Shown in pieces: positions 1-6,881 of a stretch of DNA of 11,836 bases. The position numbers were made by a program, and so were the translations under genes. Every line of letters begins with the position of its first letter. Position 1 is the stretch's first letter. The notes beneath the pieces are model-generated. The model saw only the letters and a list, made by a program, of their open reading frames with translations, was not told where the DNA came from and did not search any database. This DNA is from Planctomycetaceae bacterium (GTDB taxonomy: Bacteria; Planctomycetota; Planctomycetia; Pirellulales; Thermoguttaceae): positions 1 through 11,836 of the forward strand of contig WRCR01000076.1 in assembly GCA_009783865.1 (NCBI GenBank), in the 5' to 3' direction.

Positions 1-1228
1 AAGCATAACCGTCAGGATTGGTCGGCGTTTCCATCTCCAATGCTTCTTCCCAAGTCAAACGTTTGCCGGTATAGCAGGCAAGACGACCAAGTATCATTGT
101 CATTGTGCTGATTGCCATGTAGTTGCCGTTGTTGACGTAAGTTTGTCCGCCGCTGCGAATTGCTTTGTACAGTGCTTCGTGTTCCAGTACAAATGCATTG
201 ACCGTCTCCTTTACCTGCGTGTATTCATTAGCACCGGTAATGATGCCTTTCCGCATTATTGCGCGTCCTTTGGTTCCGAGGAAGTGGTCTTCCGTTTCAT
301 TGAAACACTTCGACTGCTGCCGACAGAAGGAATAAATCGTTTTGCCGTCTTCATATTCATAGACAACAGCCATTCCATCATAAATATCACCGTAAGCGGG
401 CTGGTCGGTTCTTGCCATTCTCGCCCCGATGCCGTAAGCGGTCTTCGGCGGCTGGTCGCCGTAAGCCCAAATTGCTTTGTCAATCGAATGAATATGCTGC
501 TCGGTATTGAAGTCGCCGGAAAGCCAAGTAAAGTTGTACCAGTTTCGGACTTGCGCCATCATTTCAGTATCCTGCGGCTGCTTCGGACGTGTCCAAAGAA
601 TACTGGTCATATAGTTTTCGTGAATTGAAAGAACATCGCCGATTGCGCCGTCCTGAATACGTTTCATCATATCTTGGACATTTGGGTTATAACGATTGAC
701 CAGCCCAGAAACAATGTTTATTTTTTTCTCTGCCGCCATTTTAGCGGATTCGAGAACGCTCTTAACTCCTTTGCCGTCAACCGCCACCGGCTTTTCACAA
801 AAGACATGCTTTCCTTGTTCAATCGCATAGCGCAGCGACATGGGACGGAAATGCGGTGCTTCGCAAAGAAGGACGACATCGCAAAGGTCGATAACTTTTC
901 TATAGGATTCCAAACCGTCAAAGGTCTCTCTCGGCGTTGCATCAATACGGGAAGCGAGTGCCTCATTCTTTCTGAGACTGGCGAGCGAATTTTCCGCTTT
1001 TTCGGGAAAGGCATCGCAGAGGGCAACGAGACGGACATTCGGGTCAGCGGCAAGGGCATTGTTGACGGCACCGGTTCCGCGTCCGCCTGCTCCGACGAGA
1101 CCGATTTTAATAACGTTGTTTTCCGCAGCATGAACACGGGGAACATTCAAGGCACCGGCTGCAACAGCAGCGGTCAACATGGAACTCTTCAAAAACTGAC
1201 GGCGGGAACTGGAAATTTGAGACAGCAT
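1..1228 (-). CDS. Tat-exported Gfo/Idh/MocA family oxidoreductase (C-terminus cut by window edge)
   Basis: This reads as one uninterrupted frame of 409 codons from ATG at 1226-1228 and runs off the window start. A Shine-Dalgarno GGAG lies 7 bases upstream. Residues 8-14 (SRRQFLK) form a twin-arginine signal, followed by an Ala-rich hydrophobic stretch and a likely cleavage site after VHA (about residue 34), so the protein is probably folded and then exported. The mature part starts with a Rossmann NAD(P)-binding fold: VIKIGLVGAGGRG at 39-51, an acidic residue in LCDAF near 72, and the family EKP motif at 145-147. A WLSGDFNTEQHIHSIDK segment at about 235-251 contains the His and Asp residues typical of the substrate half. 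Family members oxidise or reduce sugars, inositols or related polyols; the substrate here is unknown. Tat-exported members are abundant in planctomycetes. Only a short C-terminal piece should be missing. Family call is firm, exact reaction is not. Confidence 0.93.
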   Translation of the reverse strand, partial: MLSQISSSRRQFLKSSMLTAAVAAGALNVPRVHAAENNVIKIGLVGAGGRGTGAVNNALAADPNVRLVALCDAFPEKAENSLASLRKNEALASRIDATPRETFDGLESYRKVIDLCDVVLLCEAPHFRPMSLRYAIEQGKHVFCEKPVAVDGKGVKSVLESAKMAAEKKINIVSGLVNRYNPNVQDMMKRIQDGAIGDVLSIHENYMTSILWTRPKQPQDTEMMAQVRNWYNFTWLSGDFNTEQHIHSIDKAIWAYGDQPPKTAYGIGARMARTDQPAYGDIYDGMAVVYEYEDGKTIYSFCRQQSKCFNETEDHFLGTKGRAIMRKGIITGANEYTQVKETVNAFVLEHEALYKAIRSGGQTYVNNGNYMAISTMTMILGRLACYTGKRLTWEEALEMETPTNPDGYA

Positions 1229-1285
1229 AATAATTCTCCGAATTGTTGACGAACACGTGAAACGAGCAAAAAAACGACCGCGATG

Positions 1286-1314
1286 ATTATGAACAGTACA
1301 GGGAGGAAAGTCAA
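1286..1314 (-). promoter_or_regulatory. Sigma70-type promoter for the oxidoreductase gene
   Basis: On the minus strand TTGACT (1309-1314) and CATAAT (1286-1291) are separated by exactly 17 bases. Each hexamer has 5 of 6 consensus bases. Transcription would start near 1279, giving a leader of about 50 bases before the ATG at 1228. Inferred from sequence only. Confidence 0.6.
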
Positions 1315-1361
1315 TACTGTGCCGGAAAAAATTATTTATTGCTGCTGATTTACCACAGCGT

Positions 1362-1390
1362 TTGACAACAGCCGGTTGAAAAGATAAAAT
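1362..1390 (+). promoter_or_regulatory. Sigma70-type promoter for the 824-residue secreted protein gene
   Basis: A perfect TTGACA (1362-1367) is followed after 17 bases by TAAAAT (1385-1390). Transcription would start near 1397, about 43 bases before the ATG at 1440. It probably also drives thyX downstream. It is back to back with the minus-strand promoter at 1286-1314, with 47 bases between the two -35 boxes, so a shared regulator could act here. I see no clear operator palindrome. Confidence 0.65.
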
Positions 1391-1439
1391 CATTCCGTTT
1401 CTTGTTAATTCTTCCGTTCATTTTTTATCAGAAAGTCCA

Positions 1440-3914
1440 ATGAAACATATAACCGTTTTTGTTTTTCCGTTATTGTTTGCTATCTCGTCGTTATTAAATG
1501 TTTCGTCTTTTGCCGATGAGCCGCGGCAGGTCTCCGGCATCTATCCGCATCTTGCGCAATTCAACAGCGAAGCCGAGTGCGGCACCGGTGCTGTCGTTCC
1601 ATGGGCTGACCGCTTGTGGACAATCTCCTACGGACCGCATTCTCCGATTGGTTCTTCCGATAAACTCTACGAAATAACGCCCGATTTGCAGCAGATTATC
1701 CGTCCTGAAAGCGTCGGCGGCACTCACGCTAACCGTTTCATTCACAAGGAGTCGGAACAACTTTTCATTGGTCTCCACGCCATCGATAAAGACCGTAACG
1801 TCCGTACCATCCCGCCGAGGAAAATGCTGGGACGGCACACCGGCGTTGCCCGGCACCTGACCGACCCGGCAGGCAAAGTTTATTACGCAACAATGGAGGA
1901 AGGACTCTACGAAGTTGATGTGAAAACGCTGGACGTTGTCGGACTCATAAAAGACGGCAACGGCGAACAATGGTACAAGTACTCCGAGATGGTCAGCCCG
2001 GCAGCGTTCAACTCGAAGTTGCCCGGCTATCACGGCAAAGGATTTTACAGCGGCTTTAACCGGCTTGTGTACTCCAATAACGGGGAACAGCACGCCAGAA
2101 GTATGATTGACCCGACTATCGAAAGCGGCTCGCTTGCAGAATGGCACGGCAGCGGCGATTGGCAAATGGTGCGGCGTAATCAATTCTGCGAAGTCAGCGG
2201 TCCCGGCGGAATTTACGGCAACGCGAAGCCCGACTCCGACCCGATTTGGAGTACCGGCTGGGATTACCGCTCCCTTATTCTGATGGTGCTTGCTCCTTCC
2301 GAAAAAGAGGGAAAGCCCGTCTGGACGGCGTACCGCTTGCCGAAGGCATCGCATACTTATGACGGCGCACACGGCTGGCATACGGAATGGCCTCGGATTC
2401 GGGACATCGGCGAAGAGAAACTATTGATGACCATGCACGGAACTTTCTGGAAGTTTCCGAAGACCTTTACGCCGCAGAACTCCGCCGGTATTGTTCCGCG
2501 AAGCACTTATCTGAAAGTTATCGCTGATTTTTGCGAATGGAACGGCAGAGTCGTTTTCGGCTGCGATGATTCCGCAAAGTCGGAATTCTCCAATAAGCGG
2601 AAAGTTAAGGGCAATCTTGCGGGCCCCGGTCGTTCTAATTCAAATATATGGTTCGTCGAACATTCGCAACTCGATAACTTCGGGACTCTCATCGGTCGCG
2701 GCGGTCCGTGGGAAAATGACGATTTGAAAGCAAACGAGGTCTCCGAACCGTATCTTTTCGCGGGCTATGAGATTCGGACGCTGTACCTGAAACATAAAAA
2801 TGCTGAACCGGTGAATATCACTATCGAAGTTGATGAAATCGGCAATGGAAATTGGAAAACGCTTGAGACCGTCAATGTACCGACAAGCGGAGTTATTAAA
2901 CCATTCCCGAAAGAGACCGCCAGTGTTTGGCTGCGTTTCAAAACGGCAAGCGATGTTTCGGCAATGACGGCGTTCTTGCAGTACCGCAATGCCGATAAAC
3001 GCACGACTGAACCGGACAAGAGGTTCACCGGTCTTGCGAAATTGGACGACAAAGAAGTCAACGGCGGCGTAATGCTTGTCCGCGGTGCGGACTTCAAAAC
3101 TATGCGTTTCATTGCACAAAATGAGAAGGAGCAACTCGGTTGTTATGACTTAGACGGCGCACTCACCTTGAAAAAACAGGACGACCCTAACGGCTTGGCT
3201 TGGACTTCAAAAAATGCGGAAATACCTGTCGGCGTTCTTGATACCGATGACATTTCGGTCTTACTGGTAGACGACAAAGGACGCTGGCGGCTTCCTTTTG
3301 CGGACAGCAAAGTCGCAACAGTAGCCAAAATTCTCGGTGATGAGCGGGTTTGCCGCGAAGTTGCAACAGAGCGGGATTTGTTTCACGCCGGCGGAACGTT
3401 TTATGAACTTCCGGCTGAAAATTCCGGCGGCTTGCAGAAGATTCGACCGGTTGCTTCGCATAATTTCCAAATCAAGGATTACTGTTCTTATCGCGGCATG
3501 CTGGTTATGAGCGGTATGAGCAGCACGGCTGATGTGTCCAATCCGCATGTTGTAAAAAGCGATGACGGCAAGTGTTCACTCTGGTGCGGTACGATTGACG
3601 ACCTTTGGAAGTTAGGCAAGCCGCGCGGCATCGGCGGTGTCTGGAAAAATACGGCAGTGAAGGCGGGTGAACCGTCCGACCCGTATCTGACGACCGGTTA
3701 TGATAAGAAGTCGTTTGAGATTTCGCATACTTCCGGCAAGACGGTTAAATTCCGCATTGAATTAGACGTTTGCGGCAACGGCGAATGGCTGTTGTGGAAG
3801 GAAATTGAAGTGAAAGACAAGACCGGCAGAGTCGATATACCGGTTGATGCTTATTGGATTCGCGCCGTTTCTGATAGTGATACTACCGCAACGGTGACGT
3901 TTTATTGGGAGTAA
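1440..3914 (+). CDS. Large secreted protein of unknown function with duplicated C-terminal module, beta-propeller-like
   Basis: The 824-residue product starts with a Sec signal peptide: basic MKH, a hydrophobic core at about 4-21, and a likely cleavage after SFA at residue 25. The ribosome site is poor (AGAAAG just upstream). Residues 26-260 are rich in short Gly/Trp/Tyr strands such as GLYEVDV and RLVYSNNG, suggesting a beta-propeller-like fold, but no catalytic signature is visible. Two homologous modules follow, about 265-511 and 583-824. Matching landmarks keep a nearly constant offset: W270/W588, RLP 299-301/617-619, GTF 334-336/652-654, C365/C682 (DFCEWNG against DYCSYRG) and W424/W735 (GRGGPW against GIGGVW). 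PYLxxGY and GNGxW elements also occur in both. The overall pattern resembles hypothetical proteins I associate with planctomycetes and verrucomicrobia; this is from memory. Context with sugar-type enzymes hints at a carbohydrate role, but function is unknown. thyX starts 5 bases after the stop. Confidence 0.85.
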   Translation: MKHITVFVFPLLFAISSLLNVSSFADEPRQVSGIYPHLAQFNSEAECGTGAVVPWADRLWTISYGPHSPIGSSDKLYEITPDLQQIIRPESVGGTHANRFIHKESEQLFIGLHAIDKDRNVRTIPPRKMLGRHTGVARHLTDPAGKVYYATMEEGLYEVDVKTLDVVGLIKDGNGEQWYKYSEMVSPAAFNSKLPGYHGKGFYSGFNRLVYSNNGEQHARSMIDPTIESGSLAEWHGSGDWQMVRRNQFCEVSGPGGIYGNAKPDSDPIWSTGWDYRSLILMVLAPSEKEGKPVWTAYRLPKASHTYDGAHGWHTEWPRIRDIGEEKLLMTMHGTFWKFPKTFTPQNSAGIVPRSTYLKVIADFCEWNGRVVFGCDDSAKSEFSNKRKVKGNLAGPGRSNSNIWFVEHSQLDNFGTLIGRGGPWENDDLKANEVSEPYLFAGYEIRTLYLKHKNAEPVNITIEVDEIGNGNWKTLETVNVPTSGVIKPFPKETASVWLRFKTASDVSAMTAFLQYRNADKRTTEPDKRFTGLAKLDDKEVNGGVMLVRGADFKTMRFIAQNEKEQLGCYDLDGALTLKKQDDPNGLAWTSKNAEIPVGVLDTDDISVLLVDDKGRWRLPFADSKVATVAKILGDERVCREVATERDLFHAGGTFYELPAENSGGLQKIRPVASHNFQIKDYCSYRGMLVMSGMSSTADVSNPHVVKSDDGKCSLWCGTIDDLWKLGKPRGIGGVWKNTAVKAGEPSDPYLTTGYDKKSFEISHTSGKTVKFRIELDVCGNGEWLLWKEIEVKDKTGRVDIPVDAYWIRAVSDSDTTATVTFYWE
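3907..3911 (+). promoter_or_regulatory. Ribosome binding site that sets the thyX start
   Basis: GGGAG with 8 bases to the ATG at 3920, located within the final codons of the preceding gene (stop at 3912-3914). It supports the ATG over the in-frame TTG at 3905 and suggests translational coupling. Confidence 0.6.
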
Positions 3915-3919
3915 AATAT

Positions 3920-4792
3920 ATGCTTGAAACCCTGCGTTGGAAAAAGTTCTCCGTTCTCGATAAAGGATTTGTTTGTCTCGTTGATGTAATGGGCAGCGAC
4001 TCTGCCGTTGTGCAGGCGGCAAGAGTCAGTTACGGTGAAGGCACAAAAAAGTTGTCCGATGACCGGACTCTGCTCCGCTATTTGATGCGGCATGAACATA
4101 CCACGCCGTTTGAGATGGCGGAAGTCAAACTGCTTGTCCGTGTTCCGATGGACTGCTGGCGGCAGTGGATTCGCCACCGCACCGCTTCCGTCAATGAATA
4201 CAGCACGCGGTATTCGATTGCCATCGATGCGGCGCAGGAAACCGAACCGGCGGAATGGCGGCTGCAATCGCAAATGAATCGGCAAGGCAGTTTCGGCTTT
4301 GCTCCGCAGGAAGCCGGTTTGCAACTTTCGGAAGAAGAGCGCGTTTTTCAGGAACAAGCCCGTTTGCTTTATGAGTCCCGCATTGAACAAGGCATTGCTC
4401 GTGAACAGGCGCGAAAGGACTTGCCGCTTTCCACTTACACGGAGGCGTACTGGAAAATTGATTTGCATAACTTATTTCGATTCTTGAAGTTGCGTATGAA
4501 ATCCAATGCGCAATATGAGATTCAGCAATACGCAAAGATAATCGGTGAAGAAATAGTCAAACCGCTGTTCCCGCTTTCTTGGGAAGCGTTTCTCGATTAC
4601 AATTTCGAAGCGTTGACTTTGAACAAGTTGGACAGGGAAGTGATTCGCAATCTTGCTGCCGCCGGAACATTACCGGCAAGTGAACAGCAGTTTTTGGACG
4701 CACAGGTTTCGGCATGGAAAGAATTAGCCCGTTGCCGTGAGCGGGACGAATGTCTGGAAAAATTGAAAGAATTAGGGTTGGTGATACGCTAA
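3920..4792 (+). CDS. thyX: Flavin-dependent thymidylate synthase ThyX
   Basis: This enzyme makes dTMP from dUMP using methylene-tetrahydrofolate as carbon donor and FAD/NADPH for reduction; it acts in the cytoplasm and replaces or supplements ThyA. The ThyX signature is complete at residues 85-98: RHRTASVNEYSTRY. RHEHTTPFE at 57-65 is the conserved flavin-site region. R165 in ARKDLP and R192 in FLKLR followed by AQYEIQQYA match the conserved C-terminal dUMP-binding region. At 290 residues it is longer than the common 220-250, because of an insert around 100-160 and a C-terminal tail after about 230. I chose the ATG at 3920 because GGGAG (3907-3911) lies 8 bases upstream. A TTG at 3905 is in frame but overlaps the upstream gene and leaves no such site. 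The Shine-Dalgarno sits inside the last codons of the secreted-protein gene, so the two are probably cotranscribed and coupled. Confidence 0.96.
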   Translation: MLETLRWKKFSVLDKGFVCLVDVMGSDSAVVQAARVSYGEGTKKLSDDRTLLRYLMRHEHTTPFEMAEVKLLVRVPMDCWRQWIRHRTASVNEYSTRYSIAIDAAQETEPAEWRLQSQMNRQGSFGFAPQEAGLQLSEEERVFQEQARLLYESRIEQGIAREQARKDLPLSTYTEAYWKIDLHNLFRFLKLRMKSNAQYEIQQYAKIIGEEIVKPLFPLSWEAFLDYNFEALTLNKLDREVIRNLAAAGTLPASEQQFLDAQVSAWKELARCRERDECLEKLKELGLVIR

Positions 4793-4939
4793 AAGATATG
4801 ATGACGCATATCGGGAATTGGCTGTAAGAGTATTTTTTTTGTAAATACATATTACGAAAAAATTTCCGATTTTTCTTAGCCGGATTTAACGAAAATTCGT
4901 GTTAATGGCTATGGGGCTTACGCCCGTCGCTTTCCGCTT
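4793..4939. other. Convergent intergenic region with weak hairpins
   Basis: Between the converging thyX and vWA genes there is no gene. Three short inverted repeats are visible. GATATG/CATATC (4795-4812, loop 6) overlaps the thyX stop and precedes a run of eight T at 4833-4840, but 20 bases separate them. GAAAAA/TTTTTC (loop 8, near 4856-4875) is AT-only. GGGC/GCCC (4914-4925) lies just after the vWA gene and, read on the minus strand, closes a GTAA loop of the stable GNRA type. Together they could end transcription from both sides, but none is a textbook intrinsic terminator. Confidence 0.35.
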
Positions 4940-5890
4940 TCAAAGTTCCGCAACATTTACATAAACATATTGCCCGCGATTCTGAGCGGCTAACTTTTTC
5001 AAAAAGCCGGATTCCCGTTTCGCTCCGACACCGAATTGAATCACGTTTATCTGTGCGCCGACACTGTTATTGTTGCGCTTGGTTATCGCTTCCTGGTCGC
5101 CCGGACTGATTGCATCGTTTTCGTCTCCGTCCGTTAAAAAGAAAATCACTTCCGGCGAAAGCGACAACGCTTCCATCAACGCAGCAGAATGATTCGTTCC
5201 GCCGCTTGACACTGTTCCTTCAACGAAACGCTCCGCTCCCACCTTGTTTATATCATTGGCGAAGACCAATGCTCTGCCCGGCTTCCAAATCAGCGGCTTT
5301 TCATTATAAAAAATGATGTTGAATTTATGAACCGCTTCAAGCGGTTCAATGCTCTTGATGAGTTCTTTCTTGGCGGCTCTTATCGGTCGACCGCTGAATT
5401 CGTTCATACTGCCTGACCTGTCGAAAACGTAAACGAAAGAAGATGCCCTGCCTTCCGTTCCGAAAACCCGGACGTTTGTTTTGCCGCCGCGGGAACCGCC
5501 GAAACCGGCACCGCTTCCTTGCAGTGAACCCGCCATTGCCGCTGCATTCGGCACTGCACCGGCGTTTGGATTGCCGCGCCCGATTGCCGATATGTTCGCA
5601 ACTGTGTCCCGTAAATCAATTTCCGAAAAAATGCCGACACCCTCTTCAAGGGACGGATTGTCTTTCGAACGTTCCGATTCCGTTCCGTCATCGCTGCTTC
5701 CGTCTGTATAAGCGGTTTCTTCACCGTAATTGCCTGCAAGTACAATTCCTCCGACGGCATTGCGGTCGCCGGGTGCAGACGGCGGTTCCGGCAGCATCGC
5801 AAAATATAAGAGCAGCAGAAGCCCAAGTATAACGTGAAATATCAGCGAACCGATACACGAGATTACTGTATCTTTGGATTTTAGAAACAT
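4940..5890 (-). CDS. Membrane-anchored von Willebrand factor A (vWA) domain protein
   Basis: The 316-residue protein has one N-terminal transmembrane segment at about 10-32, an acidic Ser/Asp-rich region (55-85), a Gly/Ala-rich linker (about 100-140), and a vWA domain at about 148-312. The metal-ion-dependent adhesion site is complete: DRSGS at 157-161, the Thr of GGTNHS near 232, and Asp in FLTDGDEND at 254. The domain should therefore bind a divalent metal and a protein ligand outside the cytoplasmic membrane. The anchor contains SLIFH, a Ser-xxx-His spacing (S15, H19) like that of TonB and TolA transmembrane helices. The start ATG lies inside the stop region of the upstream TIM-barrel gene (10-base overlap), with GAAG close upstream, so translation is likely coupled. 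The partner is unknown. vWA call is firm, role is not. Confidence 0.9.
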   Translation of the reverse strand: MFLKSKDTVISCIGSLIFHVILGLLLLLYFAMLPEPPSAPGDRNAVGGIVLAGNYGEETAYTDGSSDDGTESERSKDNPSLEEGVGIFSEIDLRDTVANISAIGRGNPNAGAVPNAAAMAGSLQGSGAGFGGSRGGKTNVRVFGTEGRASSFVYVFDRSGSMNEFSGRPIRAAKKELIKSIEPLEAVHKFNIIFYNEKPLIWKPGRALVFANDINKVGAERFVEGTVSSGGTNHSAALMEALSLSPEVIFFLTDGDENDAISPGDQEAITKRNNNSVGAQINVIQFGVGAKRESGFLKKLAAQNRGQYVYVNVAEL

Positions 5891-6711
5891 CTCTTCAATT
5901 CCGCTAAACTTTTTTCGGTAAGGATTTCGATGCCGGGCGAATAGTCGAATACTTCGACGGAAACCCAGCCGCCGTAATTGATTTCCTGTAAAGCACTTAT
6001 AATCGGTTTGAATTCAAGTTGTCCGAAGCCGGGACCTTGTAGATTCGGGTCGTTGGCGTGGAAGTAAATCAGGTGTTCTTTGTTTTGCCGTATCAATTCC
6101 GGTATTGGAATTGATTCGTCACACATCGCTTTGCAGTCCAGATGCAGCGCAATCTGTTGCGGTGCGCCGATTTTTTCAATTAGTTGCACGGCTTCGGCAG
6201 CGGTACACAAAAAGTCGGTTTCGTTCTTTGTGAGCGGTTCGACTGCGATTTTAATGCCGTGTTTTTCCAATAGCGGAACTGCTTGCGAAAGAACTTCGGC
6301 AGCGTAGTCCATCGCCTGTTCCTGTGAAACGCCGGGCAGTAAATTTCGCTGCTTCGGCGAACCGAGTACCATGAATTTCCCGCCCAAGTCGGCGCAGAGG
6401 CGGACTAGTTCGAGAAAATAGTCGGCGGTCTTTTGCCGGACTGCTGTGTCCGGCGAAGTCAGATAATATCCTTCCGTTTTTGCCAAGAGCCAATGCAGAC
6501 CGGCGATAGTCAAGTCACATTTTTCGGCTGTCCGCCGGATTTCGTCACGTTTTTTGCTGCTGATGGCGAGGGCAGTTTCCGCAATGGTGAACGGTGCGAC
6601 TTCCACGCCGTCATAGCCGGTCATTTTGATGTAATCGAAGACCCGTGAAAAATCAAAACCGGCGGTTGTGTTCCACCCTTCAAATAATTCGTTGCAAATA
6701 GCGAATTTCAT
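5881..6711 (-). CDS. Sugar phosphate isomerase/epimerase-like TIM-barrel protein
   Basis: The 276-residue protein belongs to the xylose isomerase-like/AP endonuclease 2 TIM-barrel superfamily, the family of hydroxypyruvate isomerase, inosose dehydratase and 3-keto-sugar epimerases. It opens with MKFAICNELF and GYDGVEVAPF (strands 1 and 2). The usual metal-binding residues are in place: E158 in IAVEPL, D192 in HLDCKAMC, H218 in YFHAND and E253 in SVEVFDYSP. It has no signal peptide, so it is cytoplasmic. Length fits single-domain members. It is the first gene of a two-gene unit with the vWA gene, whose start codon it overlaps (AAAAGATGTTTCTAA holds both the start and this stop). No Shine-Dalgarno is seen before its ATG, and the leader is AT-rich. 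The substrate cannot be deduced from sequence. Confidence 0.92.
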   Translation of the reverse strand: MKFAICNELFEGWNTTAGFDFSRVFDYIKMTGYDGVEVAPFTIAETALAISSKKRDEIRRTAEKCDLTIAGLHWLLAKTEGYYLTSPDTAVRQKTADYFLELVRLCADLGGKFMVLGSPKQRNLLPGVSQEQAMDYAAEVLSQAVPLLEKHGIKIAVEPLTKNETDFLCTAAEAVQLIEKIGAPQQIALHLDCKAMCDESIPIPELIRQNKEHLIYFHANDPNLQGPGFGQLEFKPIISALQEINYGGWVSVEVFDYSPGIEILTEKSLAELKRCF

Positions 6712-6762
6712 TGTTGTAAATTCATAATAATGTGTTGATTTGTTCTATAAGTATATCGGCTT

Positions 6763-6790
6763 ATTGTATCATTTAGAAAAATTTTTGCAA
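6763..6790 (-). promoter_or_regulatory. Probable promoter for the TIM-barrel/vWA operon
   Basis: On the minus strand TTGCAA (6785-6790) and TACAAT (6763-6768) are spaced by 16 bases in an AT-rich stretch. The start of transcription would be near 6756, giving a leader of about 45 bases. The -35 matches consensus at 4 of 6, the -10 at 5 of 6. Confidence 0.5.
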
Positions 6791-6816
6791 GACGATGACG
6801 GTATCAACGAACCGCT

Positions 6817-6837
6817 GCGGAGAGTTAAAGTCCCCGC
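6817..6837 (-). terminator. Possible hairpin after fliM
   Basis: In the minus-strand transcript GCGGGGA and TCTCCGC pair over 7 positions (one G-U) around a 7-base loop, 45 bases past the fliM stop. No U-run follows directly; the nearest T-rich stretch is some 30 bases further on. It could be a weak or Rho-assisted terminator, or chance. Confidence 0.25.
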
Positions 6838-6881
6838 CGCTCTTGCGTTGTTTTAGCAGAACCCCGCAATGATAGCGCGGA

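Noticed and set aside
143..1249. Plus-strand open frames opposite the oxidoreductase gene
   Set aside because: They are shadows of the minus-strand oxidoreductase frame, which has a Tat signal, Rossmann motif and EKP motif.
1494..2381. Long open frame on the minus strand inside the secreted-protein gene (295 codons)
   Set aside because: It lies wholly antisense to a gene with signal peptide and internal repeats, has no ribosome site, and its Arg/Val/Phe-rich product resembles no protein.
3905..3919. TTG start for thyX at 3905
   Set aside because: It would overlap the upstream gene and has no ribosome site; the ATG at 3920 has GGGAG at the right distance.
3902..4468. Minus-strand open frame of 188 codons opposite thyX
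   Set aside because: thyX on the plus strand has the full family signature; the antisense product has no recognisable features.
4795..4840. Intrinsic terminator for thyX (hairpin plus eight T)
   Set aside because: The 6-pair AT-rich stem and the T-run are 20 bases apart, so it does not meet the usual form; it is kept only as a weak candidate in the intergenic entry.
5404..5832. Overlapping open frames on both strands within the vWA gene
   Set aside because: The region is low-complexity and GC-rich, which gives open frames by chance; the vWA frame has the intact metal site.
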